Below are positions 9,166-17,517 of a stretch of 64,000 nt of DNA, piece after piece; the stretch's first letter is position 1; each line of letters begins with the position of its first letter. The position numbers were made by a program, and so were the translations under genes. The stretch covers positions 62,001 to 126,000 of the forward strand of contig DASRHT010000104.1 in assembly GCA_035650355.1 (NCBI GenBank), read 5' to 3'. Source of the DNA: DASRHT01 sp035650355. GTDB taxonomy: Bacteria > Chloroflexota > Ktedonobacteria > Ktedonobacterales > Ktedonobacteraceae. The notes beneath the pieces were generated by a model. It made no database searches. It was not told the origin of the DNA and saw only the letters and a list, made by a program, of their open reading frames with translations.

Positions 9166-10083
9166 ATGCAGCCAGCCACAACGCATCATCGGCAGACATC
9201 TAAAGCCATAGCGGGATTAGCTCCGCTTGGAGCCTCATGCCTCTGGGGTGGCATGTACGTTGTCAGCAAGGCCAGCTTTGGCGCTATCCCTCCGGTGACG
9301 CTCGGACTGTTCCGCCTGCTGATCGGCGGCCTCGCATTATGGCTGACACTCTGGCTCAGCCAGCGTTTTCAGACTCAGCCAGCGCAGAAACTCACCACTA
9401 GCGAGCGCAGGCGTCTGCCGCTGCTCGGCCTCTGCATCGCGGCCACCATCATCACACAATTTACCGGCACAGATCTGGCGACAGCGCACGATGGCGCGCT
9501 ATTGACCACTATCACGCCCGTTTTTATCGTCCCCATCGCCTGGATTTTGTTGCGTGAGCGCTCCCACTGGCGCACCATTGTCGGCATGCTGATCGCGCTG
9601 GCGGGCGTTATCCTCATCGTCGGCATCGGAGGATGGTCCACAGCGGAATCCACGCACCTGCAAGCATTGCTGGGGGATGCGCTGCTGATCATCTCCGCGC
9701 TGGCATGGGCATTATTTACCGTGCTGGGCGCGCCGCTGGTCCGCAGCTTATCGGCGTTGAGCGTTTCGACCTACGCCACCATCTGGAGCCTGATCTTTTT
9801 CGTCCCATTCGCCGCCTGGGAGCTATTCCAGCACCCGATTACCACGCTCTCGTTAAACTCGCTTGGCAGCATCCTCTATCTAGGCATAGGCGCGACCGCG
9901 CTGGCCTGGTTTCTCTGGTACAAAGGAGTGGAGCGTTTGCCGGCCAGTGTAAGCGCCATCTTCTTCTTCGCCCAACCCCTCGTCGGCGGCCTGCTCAGCG
10001 CCCTCATCTTACACGAATCGCTCGGCCTCAGCTTCTGGCTCGGTGGCCTCGTGCTGGCTGTGGGAATTTTGTTGGCGGGATGA
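9166..10083 (+). CDS. EamA-family (drug/metabolite) transporter
   Basis: This 305-aa inner-membrane protein consists of two EamA repeats of about five transmembrane helices each (roughly residues 12-150 and 165-300). The first opens with GASCLWGGMYVVSKASFG, and the second repeat begins at ALAWALFTVLGAPLV. Family members export amino acids, nucleosides or other small metabolites; the substrate here is unknown. It starts 17 bases after the previous stop, so it may belong to the same transcript, although no strong RBS is seen. It is convergent with the RHS gene, and the 10252-10300 hairpin separates them. Confidence 0.88.
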   Translation: MQPATTHHRQTSKAIAGLAPLGASCLWGGMYVVSKASFGAIPPVTLGLFRLLIGGLALWLTLWLSQRFQTQPAQKLTTSERRRLPLLGLCIAATIITQFTGTDLATAHDGALLTTITPVFIVPIAWILLRERSHWRTIVGMLIALAGVILIVGIGGWSTAESTHLQALLGDALLIISALAWALFTVLGAPLVRSLSALSVSTYATIWSLIFFVPFAAWELFQHPITTLSLNSLGSILYLGIGATALAWFLWYKGVERLPASVSAIFFFAQPLVGGLLSALILHESLGLSFWLGGLVLAVGILLAG

Positions 10084-10251
10084 TCCTGCACAACTGCCAC
10101 ATAATTCCATATAATTTCGTAGGGACCCGATTTATCGCGTCTTGCGCGATTTATCGCCTTCCCCCTTTCAATTCGCTTACCCCGAACTCACTCTGTTTGA
10201 GCGGAGAATGTCTTCTCTCCTCGTTGTTTGTCGATATACAGCTCTGTATAC

Positions 10252-10300
10252 AAGAATCAAGGTACTCCCCACCTTAATAGTAAGGAATACCCTGATTCTT
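10252..10300. terminator. bidirectional stem-loop between convergent genes
   Basis: Imperfect 17-base arms (10252-10268 and 10284-10300; AAGAATCA pairs with TGATTCTT, two internal mismatches) enclose a 15-base loop. It lies between the stop of the EamA gene and the stop of the RHS gene. The downstream bases are only moderately T-rich, so termination strength is uncertain. Confidence 0.5.
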
Positions 10301-10321
10301 TATAATTTGGTCCCAGGAAGC

Positions 10322-13300
10322 TTAACACCCGGACAATCCATCAAGCATACACACCTGGTATGCTTGACTGTCCGTATAGCCCTTAACCTGATCCACTTGC
10401 TGCTGATACTCCCCGTTCGTGTTCGTGATGAATGTTGTTCCCCTGACCAAGCTTCTCAGTATCCGCTGACTCCACGTTACAAACTGGTTTCGAGCTGTGT
10501 TGATAAAATGACCAAGTAGACCCTCCAGTGCTTCTCCAGGGAAGAGGAGAGAGAAAAATCCCTGCACTGCGGACACCGCAGTCATTACCCAGCTTGCAGC
10601 ATTCACTATCGTTTTCAACGTCCCCCAGAAACCCGATATAGTAGCGCCTGCTGCCTCGGCTATATCAAACCCGAGTTTGGCTAGATGGACAATGAGACGA
10701 ACAATGTCAATGACAACCGCCCCTATAATCCCCGAATCCATGGCTAAGCCAGTAAGGTCGGACAGTATGGTCGTGATCATCAGTGCCGCATCCTCACCTG
10801 CCAGCTCACGCGCTCGCTCTTTGGCGAGGCGATCAAGAAGGAGCTGTCTATCGCGTTTTCCTCGTTGGCATGCTGCATCACAGCCAGGGCGCACTACCGT
10901 GGGTTTCGGATGTTTTTTGGGGTCGGGACTGGGAGTAAACTTACTGACCGAGCCGTCTGATGCAAAAACAACGATGACTGTATGACCAGTATTGGGATCT
11001 GTCTGTATGCTGGCAGACTTGGTACCATCACCATTAACAAACCGTTGTCCCGTCGGGTCCGTCATCGTCTCCGGGTTCTCCGCGACATACGCATACGGGC
11101 TCATTCCCTGCGCGTTGCCCTGCACACTGTCCGGCGAGAGGAACTGACCGATTACCGGATCGTAATACCTGGCGTTGTAGTAATCCAGACCCGTGACATC
11201 GTCGTGGAACTGACCAGTGTAGCCCTTATCGGTGCCCATCGTGCCCGCGCTGTAGCGCTGGTTGCCATAGGGGCCGTAGACCTGCTCACCAAGCACGGCG
11301 TTACTGCTCAGACTCATGAGCACACTGCCCAGCGCGTCAGTCAGGTCGTAGGTTGTGGTCGTACCGTTGGTTGAACCAATCAGATGACCTGCCAGACTGT
11401 AATAATTGGTCTGGCTCGACAGTGCTCCGCTGCCGGTGTACGTCAGCTCTTGCAGGCCGAAGGCGTAGGCCGTGAGAGTCGTCGTACTGCCACTGATGGA
11501 ACGCTTGAGCACACGCTGCCCGCCGGCATCGTAGACGTAGAACTCCTGGTTGCTGCCGACATTGGACTGGACGAGACGGTTGAGCTGATCGTAAGAGAAC
11601 GTGGTCGTGGTGTTATTGTATGTTCGACTGGTGATGTTGCCCCAGGGGTCGTAACCGGCGCTGTAAGAAGCGGTGGCGCTGCCTTTGCTGGCGCAGGTGG
11701 TTCCCAGAGGGTAGATCCCACTCAATTGGTGCGGCTGACTGTTGCAGTAGAGATACTGCTGATTGCTGCCCTGCCCATTGACTGGTCCCTGCCAGATCTG
11801 ACCGAGATTAGTATAGGTAAACGGAGCCGTGTAGCCTGCGCCGCTGATGGAATTGCTCAGCGTGCCAGAGCCGCAGGTGCCACTGCCCGCTCCTGGCTGC
11901 GTACCGCCATTGCCGGACCAGGTCATGCGGTTCTGCTCATCGTAACAGAAATTCTGCGTCTCCGTACCACCTGAGCCACTCTGACCTGGGACAGACGCGA
12001 AGACGTTGTTCACACTGGTTACGTTGCTCGCGTTGTCAAAGGAGCGGCTCTGACCTAGAATTTGCCCGCTGTTGCTGCTACCAGACAGCCAGTTCGCGGT
12101 CAGGCTGAGCGGGCGCAGGTTGGCATCGTAGTTGAAGGTTTCGCTGGCGATGCTGGCCGGAGACGAGCTAGCGCCGTTGAGCAGGGTGATGCTGCCCAGT
12201 TGGGCGAACTCGTTGTAGGCGAGTGTTGCCAGGTTAGCAGTGGCGGTGCCGTTGTTGCTCAGCCCTTGCAGGGTGCCGTTAGTAGAGTCGTAGACCTGGC
12301 TAAAGGTGTACGACGCCTGACCTCCCGCCGTAGCGGTGGTGGTGGGCTGATTGACATCGTTGTACGCCTGGGTCAACTGGTAGGTTGGCAGCGCCGATGT
12401 CACGCTCCAGCCGGAGGGCAAACCCAACTGCATTTGGTGAGTGATGGCGCGCCCACGCTGGTCAGTCTGCATCTGATTTGTGACCGTGGCGGAGGTACCG
12501 TCAGGATAGTAGGTTGTAGCCACGCTCTGAGTCAGATGCCCGACAGGGAAATCAGTGCTCCCTTTGGTGCCCAGTAAGGTGGTGTCATAGGTGTTCTGTA
12601 GCAAGGGGTTGCCCGCGCTACAGGCGCCGGTCGTGTTGAAGGTCGGCGCTGCTGTCTGTTCGCAACCTATGCGGCCCAGCAGATCGTAGTTAGTGCCCAG
12701 CGTGCGCGTGTTCGAGCCGGAGGTCTGTACTACCGAGGTTACATGGCTATCGGGATCGTAGCTATAGCTGAGCGTGCCCTGGTCAGGATCGTTCACCGTG
12801 AGCAGACGCCCGATATCGTCATAGGTCATAGTCGTTGTGACGCTGGTAATCGTTTGGCCCGATTGCGGCGCTTTGTCCGTGACCACAACCGAGGTAGGCT
12901 TGTCCAGTGCGTTGTACTGCGTCTGGGTTTGTTTCGTGACGGTGAGCGTGCCGCCATACACACCGCTATTGGTCTGGGTATAACGGACGTTACCCAGTGA
13001 GTCAGCAAAGCTCTGGCTTACATGCCCATTGGGGTCCACTCCGGTGGTTAAGGAGTAGTAGGCGCTATCCCCAACAGCCTGACCAATGCTGTAATTGGTG
13101 CAGGCGGTATATTTGCCGGTAAGCACGGTTGAGCAATTGAGCCCCAGTTCCTGGGCTGAGCCGAAGTTGGGGTCTTGAGTCGCAATCGTGCGTCCCAGCG
13201 CGTCCATAAACGTTGTTGTGCCTGCCGGAGTATTGCCATTGATGTCTTTGGCCCCATTGGGATCGATCCAGCCGGAGCCAGCGGCTACCTGGAACGGCAC

Positions 13301-16300
13301 GGTCTTGAAGACGGTATTGTTCTGGTCGTTGTAGACCGTCATCACCACCGTGTCATTGCCAGGCGTGGGGCCAGGCGTACGTGTCTCAACCGCCCGTCCC
13401 TGCGCATCGTAGAATGTGCGCGAGATGGCGTTAGGATAGAGTGCGCTATTCGAGTCGATCTCGTAGCAGGGCAGCGTGCTCGTACCGGTGCATTGTGAGT
13501 TCTCACTCTGCCTGGTAGTATACGAGCCGGTCTCCCCCGGCTGGCTCACGCCGATGACCTCATTGGTGCCAGAGTAGGATACACTGAAACTGGTAGCCTG
13601 CCCGTTCATATCCGTGGCACTGCTCGGCAGAGCGCCTGACGTATAGTCGTAGTTCGTACTGCTTGCTTGACCGAGCGCGTTCGTCTGTGTAACCGGCAGA
13701 TTAGCCGTGTGGGTGGTGTCATAGGTGGTACAGGTGGTATAGCGCGTATTGGGCCAGGAGCCGGTCATGATCACCGGCGCAGTAGCCACCGTGCAACCAA
13801 CTGATGCATAGATCGATTTGTTCGCGGTCGCTACGCTATCAGCCGTAGCCACAACGTTGCCGTACTGGTCATAACCGGTATAGTCGCGCGTCAGTGGCGT
13901 TGTCTGGGCGCTACAATCCGAGCTGGCGTATGTCTGCGCTTTCGTGAGCAAGCCCGCTGCCGGAGAAGGCATACCTGAAGGCTTACCTTCATCATAAAGA
14001 TTATATGCGCAATCCCAGATATGCCCGCTCGAATCATCGGTTTCGCTGTGCGAAACCGTATCCACAATGTAGTAGTTTTGCGAGCCACTGCTGCTATCTG
14101 TCTGATCAGTCGTTACATACTGCCACTTTTTTGTGACCGTTGGCGCATTCGAACTACTGATCATCTCCTGCGTCTCGTTGTGATAGCCAGACGCGACCCC
14201 GCCAGAGGTGGGCAGATCATCGTAGGTATACTGGGTATCAATCCAGGGTGCGTTGGCAGTATTGCGCTCAAAGAAAGTGGTTTTCGTCTCCACCATTGCC
14301 ACAACACAGCCCGGATAGACGGGATTTTCCAGGCCGTGGCAGGAGTTATGGGGATACAGGTTGCCAGCCGGAACATTTGTCCCCGTATAGAAGTTAAGAG
14401 TTTCGCGCAACAACGCGCTCGGGGTTGCCACATTGCCCTGGTAAACATCCTCCTGATAGCTCTGACCGCCGTTGTAGGTCATCCCTCCCGAGTCACCTAC
14501 CCACCAGCCCCCCATAGTAAAGTAGTAATCAACCGTCAGATTGTTAGAGGCGCTGGTGGTATAGACAATGTTGAACCCTCGGTACTCGGCGTGATAGAAG
14601 TCCTGCCAGTCGGCATCAGGCTGCGGGGCTTGCGTCCCATTATAGCCGGGCGACCAGTTATCGGCCACGCAATCAGCCTCCTGAGCCGGCACACCGGTTC
14701 CGGTAATCGGGTTGCAACTGGAAACGGGGGTCTGGCTGGATGGGATGGCGGTTAAGGCATAGTGATAGGTCGTAGTCGTCGGCGTTGAGATCCCGCTGCT
14801 ATCCGTTCCCAAAGCAGAGATCTGCGTCACCACTTGCAGGCTCCAGTTATCGGTCTCCGGGTGAGCGTAAACTCCCGTACAACGTTTGCTGGTGTCGCTA
14901 TTATTGGCATTATTGGTGCAATAGAGCGGATCGAAGCGGTCGTCGGTGACATTGCCCTGGCTATCGGTGGTATAGGGGGTACCGACCATGTTGCCATAGG
15001 CCGTAGCATAAGTGATTGCAGCCCCTTCTCCCGTTTGCAGATCCTCATAATGGTTGAGGTAGCTCCAGGAAGTCAGGCCGGTGAAATTCTGCTTGGGATC
15101 ATAATAGCTGTCACTTAATGAACTGGTATACCCAAGTACGAGACTTTTGCGCGCATTTGGTGTCCCTTGCGTATAGATCGTCGGCGTAATCTGGGTCAGC
15201 AGATGCTCGCCCGAGGCTGTCTCCTGGGTCTTGGTAATGGGATCGGTGTAATTGGTGGTAAAAGGCGTATCCTGATAGGTAAAGTTATAGCGATAGGCTG
15301 GCTGGTTCGCGCTATCAGCGCCGACATAACTGGTGATCGAGTCCAGGGTCAGCGTAGACATGACGCTGGGCGCGGCAACGGAGCCAGATTGCACCGGGTC
15401 ATCGCAGCGCAGCGTGGTGGAACTGGGTGGATTGGTGCAGTTGTAGTTGGTACCATAAGCCACGGTCCACGGATTGCCCAGCCCGTCTTTGGAGGAAGAG
15501 GTGCTCGGAGCATGATAGTGGAAATCGACGGTACCCGCCACCAGATTCAGACTGCTGGCCGTATTCGAAGTGGCAAACCCATACTGGATCTGCTTGATGC
15601 CAGCATCGCGAATCGTTGTACCGCCATCAGGCGATTCCTGGTAATACGAGACAAACATGGTTTTGACCTGGCTGGTTGAGTCAAACGGCGCCAGGATCTT
15701 ATCCAGATCCCACTCATAGACCCCTGAGGCGGTTTTCTGCTGGGAATCGCTGGTTTTTCCCAGTTCGAAGTATGGGCCATCTTTCGCAAAGATGCGCCAG
15801 TGATCTCCATTCCACTGGATGCTCAAATGCGAGATGTGCTGCGTGTCGTAGTATCCGGTCTTACCGGGAATGGGTATCAGACGGTCGCTGATCCCATCGA
15901 CGCCATTGAGGAAAAACCAGGTCGTTGCTCCTCCCGTGCTACTCGATGGGTACGACTGTACTGTGATCGAGCCTAAGCTAAGCGACCAGCCATCGCCCTC
16001 ATCACCGGCAGGTGCGCGTCGGCTATGACGATCATTAGGGCTCTGACTGGAATAGGAGAGCGCCAACTGTGGCATAAAGCCAGCCGGACCCGGCACAACG
16101 GAGAGTGGATAGCTGTAACTGTACTGTCCGCTATTGCCGCTGGTCTCGAAGAGGTCGGGCTTGCCTGGCGCCTGGATCTCCGGTGTGGCTGAGGCGGTTA
16201 TGATGCCGTTGATGATGCTGGTCTGGACCGTCAATGTTTTTGCGGCGGCATTGTTGCTCATCGGCACCACCAGAGCAGCCGTGGATGGTGTGCTGGTCGA

Positions 16301-17137
16301 AGCGGCTTGCGCGGTCCCTGTGGACTGCTTTGCCGTTTGCGCCGCGGCAAGCAGGCTTGACCAGGAGAGATGCACCTGCGAGGGATCGATATTGAGGTCC
16401 TGCATCTCCCAGGGCTGATAGTGATAGATGATCGTGAGCGGGTGGAGCACCTGCACTCCCTGGACGACATGGCCCTGACTATCAACGATCTGCAATTGGT
16501 AGGTGCCCAGAATGCTGTCGGCCTCGATGAAGTGGCCCGCAATCTGATGAACTTGCAAGATCAACTGCCCAACCGGCGCGCTCCCATCAGCGAGAGCCGC
16601 GTGGGCAAAATCAAGCGAGCCGCGCGGCACCTGGACTTCAAGACGCCCATCGCTGCCCTTAGCCACCAGCGGCGTTGTGCCCGTGGGAATAGTTGTTCCC
16701 TGGACACTGCCGGACTGGCTGCCAGGCTTCATCGCTGGACGGTGCAGCACAAACGAATCGTCGAGCACAAAGGTCAGGTCGTGCATCTTCGCCGGTTCGG
16801 CACTCGGCAAAGGCTTGTTCGTCGGCGTATTCGTGTTCGGCTTGAGCATGCCAGGAGCAACGCTCGGACGCTGGAACTGGCTCTGGCTCGCCTTGTTCTG
16901 CTGGCCCTGCTGCTGAAATTGCTGGAACGTATTGTGCCCCGGCGCGCTATAAGGCGCGAGGGGAGCAGCTAAAGCGGCAGGGATCAACATAGACTGGTTG
17001 AGCAAGATGGAGCTCAAAATAATAAACGGAAGAAAGGCGGAAAAGATCAGCGCCTTCTTCTTGACGCGCCTGCGTCTGCGAGGCGCGGCGCAAAGGCTCC
17101 GTTGAGGAGCCCCTTCAGAAGATTGATGAAATATCAT
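10322..17137 (-). CDS. giant secreted RHS-repeat protein with SpvB-like N-terminus
   Basis: The 2271-aa product begins with a basic n-region (RRRRRVKKK, residues 20-28) and a hydrophobic segment ending near AALAAPLAP (about 57), a signal peptide for export. Residues about 330-370 (YPLSVVPGPAGFMPQLALSY) match the SpvB/insecticidal-toxin-B type opening. Many YD/RHS repeats follow, such as YDALGR- and YDPDSH-like units. The RHS core end reads GLDYYNARYYDPVIGQFLSPD, then DPTG near residue 2027. The final 245 residues are a variable tail with hydrophobic helices and two Cys near the C-terminus (QVCMLDGLSGC). RHS shells carry a C-terminal effector, but this tail matches no toxin I recognise. No small immunity-like gene follows: downstream is a convergent transporter. 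AAGGAG lies 9 bases before the ATG. Confidence 0.88.
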   Translation of the reverse strand: MIFHQSSEGAPQRSLCAAPRRRRRVKKKALIFSAFLPFIILSSILLNQSMLIPAALAAPLAPYSAPGHNTFQQFQQQGQQNKASQSQFQRPSVAPGMLKPNTNTPTNKPLPSAEPAKMHDLTFVLDDSFVLHRPAMKPGSQSGSVQGTTIPTGTTPLVAKGSDGRLEVQVPRGSLDFAHAALADGSAPVGQLILQVHQIAGHFIEADSILGTYQLQIVDSQGHVVQGVQVLHPLTIIYHYQPWEMQDLNIDPSQVHLSWSSLLAAAQTAKQSTGTAQAASTSTPSTAALVVPMSNNAAAKTLTVQTSIINGIITASATPEIQAPGKPDLFETSGNSGQYSYSYPLSVVPGPAGFMPQLALSYSSQSPNDRHSRRAPAGDEGDGWSLSLGSITVQSYPSSSTGGATTWFFLNGVDGISDRLIPIPGKTGYYDTQHISHLSIQWNGDHWRIFAKDGPYFELGKTSDSQQKTASGVYEWDLDKILAPFDSTSQVKTMFVSYYQESPDGGTTIRDAGIKQIQYGFATSNTASSLNLVAGTVDFHYHAPSTSSSKDGLGNPWTVAYGTNYNCTNPPSSTTLRCDDPVQSGSVAAPSVMSTLTLDSITSYVGADSANQPAYRYNFTYQDTPFTTNYTDPITKTQETASGEHLLTQITPTIYTQGTPNARKSLVLGYTSSLSDSYYDPKQNFTGLTSWSYLNHYEDLQTGEGAAITYATAYGNMVGTPYTTDSQGNVTDDRFDPLYCTNNANNSDTSKRCTGVYAHPETDNWSLQVVTQISALGTDSSGISTPTTTTYHYALTAIPSSQTPVSSCNPITGTGVPAQEADCVADNWSPGYNGTQAPQPDADWQDFYHAEYRGFNIVYTTSASNNLTVDYYFTMGGWWVGDSGGMTYNGGQSYQEDVYQGNVATPSALLRETLNFYTGTNVPAGNLYPHNSCHGLENPVYPGCVVAMVETKTTFFERNTANAPWIDTQYTYDDLPTSGGVASGYHNETQEMISSSNAPTVTKKWQYVTTDQTDSSSGSQNYYIVDTVSHSETDDSSGHIWDCAYNLYDEGKPSGMPSPAAGLLTKAQTYASSDCSAQTTPLTRDYTGYDQYGNVVATADSVATANKSIYASVGCTVATAPVIMTGSWPNTRYTTCTTYDTTHTANLPVTQTNALGQASSTNYDYTSGALPSSATDMNGQATSFSVSYSGTNEVIGVSQPGETGSYTTRQSENSQCTGTSTLPCYEIDSNSALYPNAISRTFYDAQGRAVETRTPGPTPGNDTVVMTVYNDQNNTVFKTVPFQVAAGSGWIDPNGAKDINGNTPAGTTTFMDALGRTIATQDPNFGSAQELGLNCSTVLTGKYTACTNYSIGQAVGDSAYYSLTTGVDPNGHVSQSFADSLGNVRYTQTNSGVYGGTLTVTKQTQTQYNALDKPTSVVVTDKAPQSGQTITSVTTTMTYDDIGRLLTVNDPDQGTLSYSYDPDSHVTSVVQTSGSNTRTLGTNYDLLGRIGCEQTAAPTFNTTGACSAGNPLLQNTYDTTLLGTKGSTDFPVGHLTQSVATTYYPDGTSATVTNQMQTDQRGRAITHQMQLGLPSGWSVTSALPTYQLTQAYNDVNQPTTTATAGGQASYTFSQVYDSTNGTLQGLSNNGTATANLATLAYNEFAQLGSITLLNGASSSPASIASETFNYDANLRPLSLTANWLSGSSNSGQILGQSRSFDNASNVTSVNNVFASVPGQSGSGGTETQNFCYDEQNRMTWSGNGGTQPGAGSGTCGSGTLSNSISGAGYTAPFTYTNLGQIWQGPVNGQGSNQQYLYCNSQPHQLSGIYPLGTTCASKGSATASYSAGYDPWGNITSRTYNNTTTTFSYDQLNRLVQSNVGSNQEFYVYDAGGQRVLKRSISGSTTTLTAYAFGLQELTYTGSGALSSQTNYYSLAGHLIGSTNGTTTTYDLTDALGSVLMSLSSNAVLGEQVYGPYGNQRYSAGTMGTDKGYTGQFHDDVTGLDYYNARYYDPVIGQFLSPDSVQGNAQGMSPYAYVAENPETMTDPTGQRFVNGDGTKSASIQTDPNTGHTVIVVFASDGSVSKFTPSPDPKKHPKPTVVRPGCDAACQRGKRDRQLLLDRLAKERARELAGEDAALMITTILSDLTGLAMDSGIIGAVVIDIVRLIVHLAKLGFDIAEAAGATISGFWGTLKTIVNAASWVMTAVSAVQGFFSLLFPGEALEGLLGHFINTARNQFVTWSQRILRSLVRGTTFITNTNGEYQQQVDQVKGYTDSQAYQVCMLDGLSGC

Positions 17138-17393
17138 AGTGGGTTACTCCTTACGTATATAAAGACAGACAACGACTTATGTAAAGAGAAGAGCCGTATC
17201 CGCATGAGTATAAAAAACCGGAGGGGGGATAACCAGCACATTTGCGAATCATTTTCTTAGCACTTTGCCAGAGCGGCTTGTTCTACCGCTAACATTGCCT
17301 TATAATAATCACCGTTATATTATTGTCTGGCTATTCTGAGTGTCTTCGCCCTTGCATAGCAGAGTTCGTGCGTGCGGCTTCGCCGCGCAAGGA

Positions 17394-17452
17394 GTTATGT
17401 AGGTGTTGTGGGAAAATGCGCTTCGCGCATTTTCCCACAACACCTACATAAC
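17394..17452. repeat. perfect palindrome, 28-bp arms, 3-base loop
   Basis: Arms at 17394-17421 and 17425-17452 are exact complements around TTC. The left arm starts GTTATGTAGGTGTTGTGGG. It sits in the 380-base gap between the divergent RHS and HTH-ATPase genes, 65 bases before the latter's start. The flanks are G+C-rich with partial symmetry (GCGGCTTCGCCGC to its left). No T-run follows, so it is not a standard terminator; a REP-like or MITE-core element is more likely. The rest of the gap (17153-17393) is AT-richer and shows no gene. Confidence 0.85.
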
Positions 17453-17517
17453 AAGGCGAGTGTCTGCGACGCGCGTGCGCTCAGGCGGTTACGGGAAGCA
17501 GAGAAAATGGAGGAGCC

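Noticed and set aside
10677..16972. Many plus-strand open frames of 90-244 codons opposite the RHS gene
   Set aside because: They are shadows of RHS codon use; none has an RBS or a known motif.
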